Below, piece by piece: positions 7,906 through 16,891 of a DNA stretch of 64,000 bases (positions are counted from its first letter, which is position 1; every line of letters begins with the position of its first letter). The translations under genes and the position numbers were made by a program. The stretch covers positions 6,872-70,871 of the forward strand of contig NZ_JBHUWD010000022.1 in NCBI RefSeq assembly GCF_042670205.1, given 5' to 3'. The DNA is from Luteimicrobium sp042670205 (lineage in GTDB: Bacteria; Actinomycetota; Actinomycetes; Actinomycetales; Cellulomonadaceae). The notes below the pieces were generated by a model, which was given only the letters and a program-made list of their open reading frames with translations, was not told where the DNA came from and ran no database searches.

Positions 7906-9057
7906 ATGAGCCTCTTCACGCGCCACCCTCGTACCCGGTGGATCGTGCCGGGCGCGGCCGTCGTCCTCGTCGCCGGCGTCGCGGTCGGGGCGAACGCGGC
8001 CACCACGGCCCGTTCGTCCGGCAGCCCGGACCTCCCGCCGACCACGGCCGAGCAGCTCCTCGTGGACCTCCAGCAGCCGACGGCGCAGGCCCTCCAGGGC
8101 ACCGCCACCGTCAAGGCGGACCTGGGCCTCCCGAGCGTGCCGGGGCTGACCGACGCCGCCGGCGTGACGGGCCCCGGCCCGGCCGGCGCGCAGGGCACGT
8201 CGGGCGCGCTGTCGCTGCTCAGCGGCACCCACACGGTCCGCGTGTGGACCGACGGCAAGGCCAGCTCGAAGGTCGCGGTCCTCGCTGACGGCAGCGAGTC
8301 CGACGTCGTCACCAACGGCACGGACCTCTGGGTCTGGTCCGGAGCGAAGCGCACGGCCGCGCACGCGACGCTCCCGGCGTCGTCGGGCGCGAAGGAGAAG
8401 CAGCGCGCCCAGGGGTTCGAGGGCCTCACGACGCCCGACGCCGTGGCACGCGCCGCGCTCGACGCCGTCGACCCGACGACGACGGTCACCGCGGACGGCA
8501 CGACCCGCGTGGCCGGGCACGACGCCTACGAGCTCGTCGTCGACCCGAAGTCGTCCGACACGCTCGTCGACAAGGTCGTGCTGTCGGTCGACGCGAAGAC
8601 CCACGTCCCGCTGCGCGTGCAGGTGTACTCGACGAAGCGCACCGCGCCGGTCGTCGAGGCCGGGTTCACCTCGGTGAGCTACCAGCGGCCCGCCGCGTCG
8701 ACGTTCGAGTTCACCGCGCCGAAGGGCGCGAAGGTCACGCAGCTCCAGGTGCCGTCGCTCTCCGGCCTGGCGCTGGGCGAGCAGGGCGGCGCGCTGGACG
8801 CGCAGAAGCCCGACGTCGTCGGCAAGGGCTGGGACGCGGTCGCCGTCGTGACGCTCACCGCCGAGCAGCGGCAGGCGCTCGCGGGCGACCAGGCCGGCCC
8901 GCTGCTGCGGACCCTCCCCACGGTCTCGGGAGACTGGGGCACCGGGCACGTGCTGACCGGCACGCTGTTCACGGCCGTCCTCACGGACGACGGCCGCCTC
9001 GCCGTCGGAGCGGTGCCCACCTCGGTGGTCACGGCGGCGCTCGCGCACACGAAGTGA
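7906..9057 (+). CDS. LolA-like/DUF2092 secreted protein
   Basis: 383 residues with an N-terminal signal or membrane anchor (about 12-32) and an extracytoplasmic beta-rich domain of the LolA/LppX superfamily type. Supporting stretches are LLVDLQ..., DLWVWSGAKR and YELVVDPKSSDTLVDKVVLSVDAKTHVPLRVQVYS. ATG 7906 with AGGA 7-10 nt upstream starts the mature reading. Its stop overlaps the GTG of the following ABC ATPase by 4 bp, giving translational coupling. The protein probably works with the ABC transporter as an envelope-side carrier or sensor; the cargo is unknown. Confidence 0.78.
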   Translation: MSLFTRHPRTRWIVPGAAVVLVAGVAVGANAATTARSSGSPDLPPTTAEQLLVDLQQPTAQALQGTATVKADLGLPSVPGLTDAAGVTGPGPAGAQGTSGALSLLSGTHTVRVWTDGKASSKVAVLADGSESDVVTNGTDLWVWSGAKRTAAHATLPASSGAKEKQRAQGFEGLTTPDAVARAALDAVDPTTTVTADGTTRVAGHDAYELVVDPKSSDTLVDKVVLSVDAKTHVPLRVQVYSTKRTAPVVEAGFTSVSYQRPAASTFEFTAPKGAKVTQLQVPSLSGLALGEQGGALDAQKPDVVGKGWDAVAVVTLTAEQRQALAGDQAGPLLRTLPTVSGDWGTGHVLTGTLFTAVLTDDGRLAVGAVPTSVVTAALAHTK

Positions 9058-10004
9058 GCGGAGCGAGCGCCCCCGTCCTCGCGACGTCCGGCCTCACCAA
9101 GCGGTTCGGGGGCAAGGGCGGCCAGGTGGCGGTGGACGCCGTCGACGTCGTCGTGCCGCGCGGCGCGGTCTACGGGTTCCTCGGCCCGAACGGGTCGGGC
9201 AAGACGACGACGATCCGCATGGTCCTCGGGCTCGTCCGCCCCACCGCGGGGGACGTCCGGCTGCTCGGCGGCCGCGTGCCCGACGACGTCGCGACCGTCC
9301 TGCCCCGCGTCGGGGCACTGGTCGAGGGCCCGGGCTTCCACCCGTACCTGAGCGGCCGCGCCAACCTGGCCCGGCTCGACGCGGCCGACCGCCTCGCCGA
9401 CCCGCGGACCTCCGCACGGCGCATCGACGCCGCGCTCGACCGCGTCGACCTGCTGGGCGCGGCGCGCAAGCGGTTCCGCGCCTACTCGCTCGGGATGCGC
9501 CAGCGGCTCGCGATCGCGGCGACGCTGCTCCAGCCGCGCGACCTCCTCGTCCTGGACGAGCCCACCAACGGCCTCGACCCGCAGGGCACGCGCGAGGTCC
9601 GGACCCTGATCGGCCGGCTCCACCAGGAGGGCGTGACCCTGCTCGTGTCGAGCCACCTGCTCTCCGAGATCGAGCAGGTGTGCACGCACCTCGGCGTCAT
9701 GCGCACGGGCCGGCTCGTCGCGCAGGGGACCGCGGCGGACGTGCTGGGCTCGACCCGCCCCACCGCCGAGCTGACGACCCCGGACACAGCCCGCGCGTCC
9801 GACGTCCTCACCGGGCTCGGCCTCCCGGACGTCTCCCCCACGCCCGACGGCGTCACCGCGACCCTCGACGGCGTCGCCCCCGAGGCCGTGGTCGCGGCGC
9901 TCGTGGGGGCGGGCGTCGCGGTGCGCGGGTTCGCCGTCCGGCGTGCCACCCTCGAGGACCGGTTCATCGAGCTCACGGGCGGAGGCTTCGATGCCGACGA
10001 GTGA
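9054..10004 (+). CDS. ABC transporter ATP-binding protein
   Basis: 316-residue ABC-2-type (CcmA/BcrA-like) ATPase. Walker A GPNGSGKTT (44-52), signature YSLGMRQ (144-150) and Walker B LLVLDEP (164-170) are intact. The signature is the LSxGMxQR variant common in drug- and bacteriocin-exporting ABC-2 systems. The GTG start overlaps the preceding stop (GTGA) and the gene's end overlaps the permease by 14 bp, so three genes form one coupled operon. The C-terminal about 80 residues are the variable domain typical of this subfamily. The substrate is unknown. Confidence 0.92.
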   Translation: MSGASAPVLATSGLTKRFGGKGGQVAVDAVDVVVPRGAVYGFLGPNGSGKTTTIRMVLGLVRPTAGDVRLLGGRVPDDVATVLPRVGALVEGPGFHPYLSGRANLARLDAADRLADPRTSARRIDAALDRVDLLGAARKRFRAYSLGMRQRLAIAATLLQPRDLLVLDEPTNGLDPQGTREVRTLIGRLHQEGVTLLVSSHLLSEIEQVCTHLGVMRTGRLVAQGTAADVLGSTRPTAELTTPDTARASDVLTGLGLPDVSPTPDGVTATLDGVAPEAVVAALVGAGVAVRGFAVRRATLEDRFIELTGGGFDADE

Positions 10005-10923
10005 CACGGTCCCCGCCGCCCCCGTCCCCACGGGGCCCGCGGACGCCGTCGAGCGGGGCGGCGGCGCCGTCGGGCAGGGCGAGCGCGACGCACGCCAGGG
10101 CGCCGTCGGGGCGTGGCTGCGGTTCCTGCGCTCGGAGCTGCGGCTGATCCTGGGCCGTCGGCGCAACCAGGTCGGGCTCGCCGTGCTCGCCGCGGTGCCG
10201 ATCGTCATCGCGATCGCCGTGAAGGTCGCCGACCCCGCGGCCGGGGGCGACGACTCGACGTTCCTCAACCAGATCGCCGGGAACGGGTTCTTCGTCGCTC
10301 TGGCGGCGCTCGCGCTCGAGATCGGGCTGTTCCTGCCGCTCGCGGTGGCCGTCCTCGCAGGCGACTCCGTGGCGGGCGAGGCGAACGTCGGAACGCTGCG
10401 CGGCCTGCTCGTCGTCCCCGTGACGCGCGGGCGGCTGCTCGCCGTGAAGTACGTGGCGATGGTCCTCGGGGCGCTGCTCGGGGTCGTGCTGGTGGCGGTC
10501 GTCGGACTCGTCGCCGGCGCGGTGCTGTTCGGGCTGCACCCCGTCGTCACCCTGTCGGGGACGACGCTCGGGCTCGGCGCCGGGCTGGTGCGCCTCGCGC
10601 TCGTCGTGCTCTACGTGACCGCGTACCTCGCGGCGCTCGGGGCCCTCGGGCTGTTCATCTCGACGCTCACCGAACAGCCCATGGGCGCGACGGTCGGGAT
10701 CATCATCCTCAGCACCGCCATGTGGATCCTCGACTCGATCGAGCAGCTCCACTGGCTGCACCCGTGGCTCCTCGTGGACCACCAGCTCGCCCTCGTCGAC
10801 CTGATCCGCGACCCCGTCTACACGCACGACCTTTCGCTCGGGCTGCTCACCGACCTCGCGTACGCCGTCGTGTTCCTCGCGGCCGCGTGGGCGCGGTTCT
10901 CGAGCAAGGACGTCACCAGCTGA
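9991..10923 (+). CDS. ABC-2 type transporter permease
   Basis: 310 residues, with a hydrophilic N-terminal 45 followed by about six transmembrane helices and an extracytoplasmic first loop. Typical ABC-2 features are the R/K-rich start of TM1 (LRLILGRRRNQVGLAVLA) and the GEANVGTLRGLLVVPVTRGRLLAVKY segment. ATG 9991 is supported by GGAGG 6 nt upstream and overlaps the ATPase end by 14 bp. It pairs with the ATPase at 9054. The intergenic 195 bp downstream carries a word-type inverted repeat array. Confidence 0.9.
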   Translation: MPTSDTVPAAPVPTGPADAVERGGGAVGQGERDARQGAVGAWLRFLRSELRLILGRRRNQVGLAVLAAVPIVIAIAVKVADPAAGGDDSTFLNQIAGNGFFVALAALALEIGLFLPLAVAVLAGDSVAGEANVGTLRGLLVVPVTRGRLLAVKYVAMVLGALLGVVLVAVVGLVAGAVLFGLHPVVTLSGTTLGLGAGLVRLALVVLYVTAYLAALGALGLFISTLTEQPMGATVGIIILSTAMWILDSIEQLHWLHPWLLVDHQLALVDLIRDPVYTHDLSLGLLTDLAYAVVFLAAAWARFSSKDVTS

Positions 10924-10953
10924 CGCACCCCGCCGGCCGTTCCCAGCGCCCCC

Positions 10954-11024
10954 GCCGAGCAAGCGGGGTTCGCGCCGAGCAAGCGGGCGTCTCCTTCTTG
11001 CTCGGCGGGAAACCCGCTTGCTCG
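10954..11024. repeat. Word-type inverted repeat array (GCCGAGCAAGCGGG)
   Basis: The 14-mer GCCGAGCAAGCGGG occurs twice in direct orientation (10954-10967, 10974-10987), then its complement appears as CTTGCTCGGC (10997-11006) and CCCGCTTGCTCG (11013-11024). Two direct words followed by two inverted words can fold into alternative hairpins. It lies between the ABC-2 permease and the CAP-domain gene and could act as a terminator for the former. There is no T-tract. Its layout resembles the other palindromic arrays in this window. Confidence 0.75.
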
Positions 11025-11118
11025 ACGTGGTGGCTCGGCTGACCTCGCGCGCCTGCCGCTCGCGTGCGCCGAACCGCTTCGACGCGCGAGACCGGGTGAA
11101 GCCGGTCACGATGGGCCC

Positions 11119-12339
11119 ATGACCCGTGCGCAGGGGGGAATTCGCACGTGGCTCGCGGCGCTCGCCGTCGCAGCCTCCACACTGCTCGTGGCGCCGACGG
11201 CGGCCCACGCGTCCGGGGCGGGCACGCTCGCCGCGGACATCAACGCCGCCCGCGCGTCCGCGGGGCTGGGGCGGCTCGTCTACGACGGGTCGCTCACCGG
11301 CGTCGCGCAAGCGTGGGCGAACCACATGGCCTCGACCGACCAGCTCGCCCACAACCCGTCGACGCCCGCCCAGATCCGCGGCGGCTGGTCGGCGTGGGGT
11401 GAGAACGTCGGCTTCACGACGACCGGCAGCGCGAGCGTGCTGCACCAGGCGTTCATGGCGTCGGCCGGGCACCGGGCCAACATCCTCAACAAGTCGTTCA
11501 CGTCGCTCGGCGTCGGGTGGGCCACGAAGAACGGGCACACCTACGTGGCGGAGGTCTTCGCCGCGTACCCGGGGGTCGGGTCGTCGCGATCGGGCGGATC
11601 GTCGAGCGGCGGGTCGAGCTCCTCGAAGTCGTCCTCGTCGAAGTCCTCGACGTCGTCCGGCGGGTCCGGGTCGTCGGAGACCCGGTCGCAGAGCACGTTG
11701 TCGGGCCGCACGACGTCCTCGGGCGGCGGGGGCGGCGGGAGCACGTCAGCCGGACAGAGCTCGACCCCGGCGAGCGCGCCCACCGCGACACCGGTCCACC
11801 CGGACGGGCTCGTCCTCGGGGACGTCGGGCCGAAGGTCAGGGCGATGCAGGTCAGGCTCGGCGTCCACGGGCACGCGGTGCGCACGGACGGGGTGTTCGG
11901 TTCGGTCACGGACCGCGCGGTGCGCGCGTTCCAGCGCGACGCCGGTCTCACGGTCGACGGCATCGTCGGGAAGCGCACGAGCGCCGCGCTCGCCCGCCCG
12001 GCGCCGAAGAAGGCCGCCCCCGCCCGGAAGGTGCCGGCCGCCGTCGCACCCGGTCCCGCGCAGCCGGACGCGCAGGACGCCGCGAGGACCGCCGCCGCAC
12101 GCGAGCCTGCGGCGGCCGGTCGCGGGGACTCCGTGCGCCTGCCCCTCGCGGCCCGGTTCTCCCCCGCGGCGACGCGCAGCGTCTTCGCGAACCCGGTCGC
12201 GTTCGGCGCCGCGCCGGCCGTCGCCGACGAGACGACGGGTTCGAACCCGAGCCCCGCGGCCGTGGTCGGCACCCTGCTCACGCTCGCCGCGGCCGCCGCG
12301 GCCGGCCTCACGTGGGTGCTGCGCCGTCGTCGGACCTGA
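11119..12339 (+). CDS. Secreted CAP (SCP/PR1)-domain protein with peptidoglycan-binding module
   Basis: 406 residues. A signal peptide (about 1-31, ending AHA) leads to a CAP domain (about 35-155) with the active-site-like histidines in WANHM and AGHRANI and the family motif WGENVGF. A Ser/Gly-rich linker (about 156-225) follows, then a PG_binding_1-type module (about 232-288: VRAMQVRLGVHG...VRAFQRDAGLTVDGIVG), an Ala/Pro-rich stalk, and a C-terminal hydrophobic helix ending in RRRRT. The tail looks like a sortase-type membrane anchor, but no LPxTG motif is visible. It is probably held at the cell envelope. Function of bacterial CAP proteins is largely unknown. Confidence 0.85.
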   Translation: MTRAQGGIRTWLAALAVAASTLLVAPTAAHASGAGTLAADINAARASAGLGRLVYDGSLTGVAQAWANHMASTDQLAHNPSTPAQIRGGWSAWGENVGFTTTGSASVLHQAFMASAGHRANILNKSFTSLGVGWATKNGHTYVAEVFAAYPGVGSSRSGGSSSGGSSSSKSSSSKSSTSSGGSGSSETRSQSTLSGRTTSSGGGGGGSTSAGQSSTPASAPTATPVHPDGLVLGDVGPKVRAMQVRLGVHGHAVRTDGVFGSVTDRAVRAFQRDAGLTVDGIVGKRTSAALARPAPKKAAPARKVPAAVAPGPAQPDAQDAARTAAAREPAAAGRGDSVRLPLAARFSPAATRSVFANPVAFGAAPAVADETTGSNPSPAAVVGTLLTLAAAAAAGLTWVLRRRRT

Positions 12340-12348
12340 ACCGGCCGC

Positions 12349-13722
12349 TCAGGCTCCCGCACCACGGCTCTGAACGGAGGGCCAGACGACGACGTCGCCG
12401 GCCCACGTGTCGGGCGTGCCGATCCGGCGCAGGGAGCGCACCGAGGCCGCCATCGCCCAGCTCACGGCGAGGCCGCCGGCGAAGATGCCGAACGTCCACG
12501 TCGGCCCCCACGCGTGCAGCATCACGCCCGCGAGGAAGGGCGCGAGGGGCGTGAGCCCTGCGGTGCACAGCATCATGACGGCGTTCATGCGGCCCTGGAG
12601 CGTGCCCGGCGTGATCGCCACGGCGTACCCGATCAGGCCCGCGTTCACGGCCGGCGCCGCGAGGCCCGTGATGCCCATGCCGACGAGGTAGCCGGCGTAC
12701 GTGCCGGTCACCGGCACCACGGCGGCCCCGACGACGGCGACGAGCAGCAGCGCGATCGCGAGCGGCCCCGTCGCGAACCGCGCGACCAGGCGGCCCGCGG
12801 CGAGCGAGCCGAGGAGCATCGCAGCGCCGCTCACGCCGTCGATCAGGCCGATCCGGAACGGCGCGGTGTGCAGGTCGGCGAGGTGGAGGTTCAGGCCCGC
12901 GAACAGCCCGTTGAACGTCAGGTTGACCAGCGCGAACACCCCGAGCGACGCACGCAGGAACGGGATGGACATGACGTACCGCCAGCCCTCCACGAACTCC
13001 CGCCGGAACGGCTCACGCTCGCTGCGGTGCTTGACGGGCTCCCCGAGCGGGACGCGGACCGCCAGCGCGCACACCAGCGCCACCAGGTGCCCGACGGCGC
13101 CCGCGAGCGCCGGCAGCACGCGCGACACCGCGTAGAGGAGGCCGCCGAGCGGGCTCGCCACGAGGCTCGCGACCGCCGACCTGCCCTGGACGGCCGCCAT
13201 CGCCGACCCGAGCTGCGGCGTCGGGACGACGTGCCGGATCGCCGCGGACTCCGCGGGCTCGTACGTCGCGCGGGCGACGGCGGCGAAGAACGCGGCGATC
13301 GCGAGGTGGAGGGTGGTGATGCCGCCGAGGAGGGACGCGACGCCGAGGCTCCCCCACGCCGCGAGCCCGAGGACGCTGCACGCGACGACGATCGTGCGGC
13401 GGTCCCAGCGGTCCGCGACGACTCCGGCAGGCAGGGTGGCGACGAGCCCGCCGACCTGCGCGACGGCGCCGATGATGCCCGCGACCACCAGCGAACCGCT
13501 GAGAGCGAGGGCCAGCAGGGGCACCGCGAACGTCGCCATCCCGGACCCGACGACCTCGACGGTCTTGCCCGTCATGAGCAGCAGGTAGGGGCGGTTGTGC
13601 CAGAGGGTCGGGAGGTCGTCCGCGGCGCCCGCGCCGGTGGGCGGCGCGGTGCGGGCTGTCGGCGCGGCGGACGGGGTGCCCGCCCCGTCGGCGCGTTCCG
13701 GAGTCGTCGTCGGCTCGACCAT
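12349..13722 (-). CDS. MFS transporter (drug-efflux type)
   Basis: 457 residues with about 12 transmembrane helices and the MFS loop motif as ADRWDRRTIV after TM2. The profile resembles the MFS_3/enterobactin-exporter-like group of actinobacterial efflux pumps. ATG 13722 is chosen; a GTG at 13731 is in frame. No clear ribosome-binding site precedes either. A 20-bp palindrome lies 4 bp upstream of the ATG, suggesting a leaderless or nearly leaderless message under local repressor control. The 3' end is convergent with the CAP gene, 9 bp apart. The substrate is unknown. Confidence 0.88.
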   Translation of the reverse strand: MVEPTTTPERADGAGTPSAAPTARTAPPTGAGAADDLPTLWHNRPYLLLMTGKTVEVVGSGMATFAVPLLALALSGSLVVAGIIGAVAQVGGLVATLPAGVVADRWDRRTIVVACSVLGLAAWGSLGVASLLGGITTLHLAIAAFFAAVARATYEPAESAAIRHVVPTPQLGSAMAAVQGRSAVASLVASPLGGLLYAVSRVLPALAGAVGHLVALVCALAVRVPLGEPVKHRSEREPFRREFVEGWRYVMSIPFLRASLGVFALVNLTFNGLFAGLNLHLADLHTAPFRIGLIDGVSGAAMLLGSLAAGRLVARFATGPLAIALLLVAVVGAAVVPVTGTYAGYLVGMGITGLAAPAVNAGLIGYAVAITPGTLQGRMNAVMMLCTAGLTPLAPFLAGVMLHAWGPTWTFGIFAGGLAVSWAMAASVRSLRRIGTPDTWAGDVVVWPSVQSRGAGA

Positions 13723-13725
13723 GCG

Positions 13726-13745
13726 AGACACGATATATCGCGTCT
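13726..13745 (-). promoter_or_regulatory. Palindromic operator candidate at the MFS gene start
   Basis: AGACACGATATATCGCGTCT: a perfect CGATATATCG core with AGAC/GTCT arms. It is AT-rich in a GC-rich setting and lies immediately 5' of the MFS start codon. Palindromes of this type are bound by PadR- or TetR-like repressors of efflux genes. No such regulator gene is adjacent, so the assignment is inference. Confidence 0.45.
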
Positions 13746-13787
13746 TGCGCGGGGTCTACCCCTCGCCCCGGGGCCCCCGCAGTGTCG

Positions 13788-14891
13788 CTACGTCGTCGTG
13801 GAGACGGCGTCCTGCGCGGGAGCCTCCCGCCCGACGACGGCGCAGCCCGCCGGGTCCAGCGCGACCGACACCCGCGCTCCCGGCTCGGGTGCCGTGCCGG
13901 CCGTCACGGCCACGAGACGTTCGACGCCCGCCGGCCCCTCGACGTCGAGCGTGACCTCGACGCCCCGCGGACGGAACACGGACTCGACCACGGTCGCGGG
14001 CCACGTGCGCGCGGTGGTGGTGGCGCCGTCGTCGGGCAGGACGCGGAGCCCGGCCGGCCCCACCGCCACCGACCTGTCAGAACCGGGAGCCCGTTCCCGG
14101 GACGCAGGTTCTGACAACTCGCCCGGCAGGAGCGACGACGCGGGCCAGAACGCCTGGTAGCCCAGGAACGTCGCGACCTCGCGCGACGCCGGCGCCCGCC
14201 AGAGCTCGGGCGGGGCCGCGACCTGCAGGACCTTCCCGTGCGCCATGACCGCCACGCGGTCGGCGACCTCGAAGGCCTCGTCGTGGTCGTGCGTCACGAA
14301 GACGGCGGTCGTGCCGGTCGTGCGGAGCGCGACCCGAAGGTCCGTCGCGAGCCGCTCGCGCAGACCCCGGTCGAGCGCCGACAGCGGCTCGTCGAGGAGC
14401 AGCAGCCGCGGCCGGGGCGCCAGTGCACGCGCCAGGGCGACGCGCTGCCGCTCGCCGCCCGAGAGCGTCTCGACCGGTCGCCCCCCGTACCCCTCGAGCC
14501 CGACGAGCGTCAGGAGCTCGGCGACCCGCTCCTCGCGCTCGCCTCGCGGCAGGCGCGCGACCCGCAGCCCGTACTCGACGTTCCCGGCGACCGTGCGGTG
14601 CGGGAAGAGCTGCCCGTCCTGGAACATCAGCCCGAACCCACGGCGGTGCACCGGCACGCCGTCGAGGTCCCCGCCGTCCCATGTGACCCGGCCCGCAGCG
14701 ACCGGCTCGAGCCCCGCGACGGCGCGCAGCAGGCTCGACTTGCCGCACCCGCTCGGCCCGAGCAGCGCGAGCGTCTCGCCGCGCGCCACGCCGAGGGACA
14801 CGCCGTCCACCGCGGTCACCCCGGCGGTGCCGCCGCGGCTCCCGCCGTCGTAGCGGACGACGACGTCCCGCACCGCCAGCCCCTCGCTCAC
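13788..14891 (-). CDS. thiQ: Thiamine ABC transporter, ATP-binding protein
   Basis: 367-residue ABC ATPase of the spermidine/thiamine/iron type. Walker A GPSGCGKSS, Q-loop FQDGQLFPH, signature LSGGERQR, Walker B LLLLDEP and H-loop VTHDHDEA are all present. The C-terminal about 120 residues form a TOBE-like region. Its ATG overlaps the thiP stop by 4 bp, and the operon begins with a TPP riboswitch, hence ThiQ: it energises import of thiamine or its phosphates. The C-terminal part contains, in frame, a 42-bp DNA inverted repeat (14075-14116), translated as a linker. Family ThiQ proteins are often shorter; the extra length is the TOBE-like tail. Confidence 0.9.
   Translation of the reverse strand: MSEGLAVRDVVVRYDGGSRGGTAGVTAVDGVSLGVARGETLALLGPSGCGKSSLLRAVAGLEPVAAGRVTWDGGDLDGVPVHRRGFGLMFQDGQLFPHRTVAGNVEYGLRVARLPRGEREERVAELLTLVGLEGYGGRPVETLSGGERQRVALARALAPRPRLLLLDEPLSALDRGLRERLATDLRVALRTTGTTAVFVTHDHDEAFEVADRVAVMAHGKVLQVAAPPELWRAPASREVATFLGYQAFWPASSLLPGELSEPASRERAPGSDRSVAVGPAGLRVLPDDGATTTARTWPATVVESVFRPRGVEVTLDVEGPAGVERLVAVTAGTAPEPGARVSVALDPAGCAVVGREAPAQDAVSTTT
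14075..14116. repeat. 10-bp inverted repeat inside thiQ
   Basis: TGTCAGAACC (14075-14084) and its exact complement GGTTCTGACA (14107-14116) flank a 22-nt spacer. The element lies in coding sequence of the TOBE-like part of ThiQ and keeps the frame. It is less GC-rich than its surroundings and could form a hairpin in mRNA or DNA, or be a small inserted repeat. It could also be a chance feature. Confidence 0.7.
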
Positions 14892-16654
14892 AGCTCACCT
14901 CCGTCACGTTCGCCGCGCAGCTGCTCCGCGGCCAGCATCACCACGGCCGTCAGGGCCGCGAGCACGCACGACGCCGCCAGCGCCATGCCGTAGTTCCCCT
15001 GCCCCGGGCGGCCGATCAGGTCGAAGATCGCCACGGGCAGGGTCGCCGCGTCCGGGCGCGCGAGGAACGACGTCGCCCCGAACTCCCCCAGGCTCGCCGC
15101 GAACGCGAACCCCACCGCGAGCCCCACGGACCGGGCCGCGAACGGCACGTCGACCGTCCGCAGGACGCGGCCCGGCGCCGCCCCGAGGGTCGACGCCGCC
15201 TCGCGCAGCCGCGGGTCGATGGCCCGCAGCACGGGCAGCACCGTCCGGACGACGAGCGGGACGGCGACGACGGCCTGCGCGATCGGCACGAGCAGGCCCG
15301 ACGTGCGCAGGTCGACCGGAAGCCCGAGCGGCTTGTCGAGCGTGACGAGGAAGCCGAAGCCCACCGTCACCGCCGACACGCCCAGCGGCAGCATGAACAG
15401 CGAGTCCAGCGTCGCGACCGCACGGCGTCCGGCCCGGCGCCGCGGACGCCGCGACACCACCAGCGCCACCAGGCCACCGACCACGAGCGCGATCACGGTG
15501 GCGACCAGCGCGATGCGCACCGAGTTCCACGTCGCGTCCCAGACGGTGACGCTCAGCGCCCCGCGGTCTCCCGTCGAGCCCAGGGCGCGGTAGTTCCCCA
15601 GCGACCACGCGCCGTCGACGTGCAACGACCGGACCAGGAGGTTCACCAGCGGCGTCGCCAGCAGGACCACGCCCACGGCGACCGTCACCGCGAACGGCAC
15701 CAAGTCGCCCCCGACGACCGACCGCGTCCCGTCGGGCCCGCGCCCCCACAGGCGCAGCCGCCGGTCCGACGCCCGGTCCGAGCCCAGGCTCAGCGCGCGC
15801 TCGCGCCGGGCGCGCGTCCGCGACGCCACGAGCAGCACCACCGCCACCACCACCAGCTGCACGACCGACAGCACCGACGCCGTCCGCAGGTCCAGGAACT
15901 GGGTCGTCTGGATCCAGATCTCCGTCTCGATCGTCCCGAAGCGCAGGCCGCCCAGCACCAGCACCACGCCGAACGCCGTCGCGCAGAACAGGAACACGAT
16001 GCTCGCGGCGCTCGCGATCGCCGGTGCCAGCGCGGGCAGCGTGACCGTCCGGAAGGCCCGCCACGACGACGCCCCGAGCGCCCGCGCGGCCTGCTCGGCG
16101 CGCGGGTCCAGGCGCGCCCACAGGCCACCGACCGTCCGCACCACCACCGAGTAGTTGAAGAACACCAGCGCCAGCACGATCGCCGTGAACGTCCCGTCGA
16201 GGTGCAGGAACCCCAGCGGGCCACCCTCCACCAGCAACGACCGGAAGGCCACGCCCACCACGACCGTCGGCAGCACGAACGGCACCGTCACCAGCGCCCG
16301 CACCAGACCGCGCCCCGGCCAGCGGCACCGGAACAGCACGTACGCGCCGGGCACGCCCAGACCCACCGACAGCACCGTCCCCAGCACCGCCTGCCCCAGC
16401 GTCAGCCCGATGATGCGCCACGTCCGCGGGGTGCTGAACACGTCCCCGAACCCGCTCAGGTCCAGGTGCCCGTCCGCGACGAACCCCTTGCCGACGAGCG
16501 TGAGGACGGGCCAGGCGAAGAAGACGACGAGGAACGCGAGGGGGATCGCGACGGCGAGCCCCCACGCGGCCACCCGGGCGACCGGGGGGCGGGACCTGTG
16601 GGGCGACGGTGGTCCGTCCGGGGCCGGACGGAGCGTGCGCGCGCGACCTACCAT
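14888..16654 (-). CDS. thiP: Thiamine ABC transporter, permease
   Basis: 588 residues, a fused pair of MetI-like permease domains (about 12 transmembrane helices). The two EAA-type loops are EQAARALGASSWRAFRTVTLP in the first half and REAASTLGAAPGRVLRTVDVP in the second. This double-length layout is that of ThiP/FbpB permeases. The stop overlaps the thiQ start by 4 bp. ATG 16654 is preceded by 548 bp without a gene, including a 29-bp repeat array, before thiB. The TPP riboswitch far upstream and the neighbours support the thiamine assignment. Confidence 0.9.
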   Translation of the reverse strand: MVGRARTLRPAPDGPPSPHRSRPPVARVAAWGLAVAIPLAFLVVFFAWPVLTLVGKGFVADGHLDLSGFGDVFSTPRTWRIIGLTLGQAVLGTVLSVGLGVPGAYVLFRCRWPGRGLVRALVTVPFVLPTVVVGVAFRSLLVEGGPLGFLHLDGTFTAIVLALVFFNYSVVVRTVGGLWARLDPRAEQAARALGASSWRAFRTVTLPALAPAIASAASIVFLFCATAFGVVLVLGGLRFGTIETEIWIQTTQFLDLRTASVLSVVQLVVVAVVLLVASRTRARRERALSLGSDRASDRRLRLWGRGPDGTRSVVGGDLVPFAVTVAVGVVLLATPLVNLLVRSLHVDGAWSLGNYRALGSTGDRGALSVTVWDATWNSVRIALVATVIALVVGGLVALVVSRRPRRRAGRRAVATLDSLFMLPLGVSAVTVGFGFLVTLDKPLGLPVDLRTSGLLVPIAQAVVAVPLVVRTVLPVLRAIDPRLREAASTLGAAPGRVLRTVDVPFAARSVGLAVGFAFAASLGEFGATSFLARPDAATLPVAIFDLIGRPGQGNYGMALAASCVLAALTAVVMLAAEQLRGERDGGEL

Positions 16655-16891
16655 CCGGACCCTCGTTCCTCGGGTCCTCCCGCCAGACCCGCCACGGTCG
16701 CGCGCACACGCTCCGCCCGACCCCTCAGGTGACCGTCGTCGCCTGCGCCGTCGTGCACCCGGCCGCGCCCGCGCGCTGCCGTTCTCGCCGACGCGTGCGT
16801 CCCCAGCCCCCGCAGGGACGCTCCGAACACCCGCGTGGGTGCGCCGGTCGTCCGGCGCACCACCTCACCGCTCACCGCGCACCACCAACCC

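Noticed and set aside
10960..11118. Cyclic-di-AMP (ydaO-type) riboswitch before the CAP/peptidoglycan-binding gene
   Set aside because: A GCCGAACCG and a GGGTGAAGCCGG occur, but the conserved core order and paired helices of the aptamer are not present; the region is explained better by the word-type repeat.
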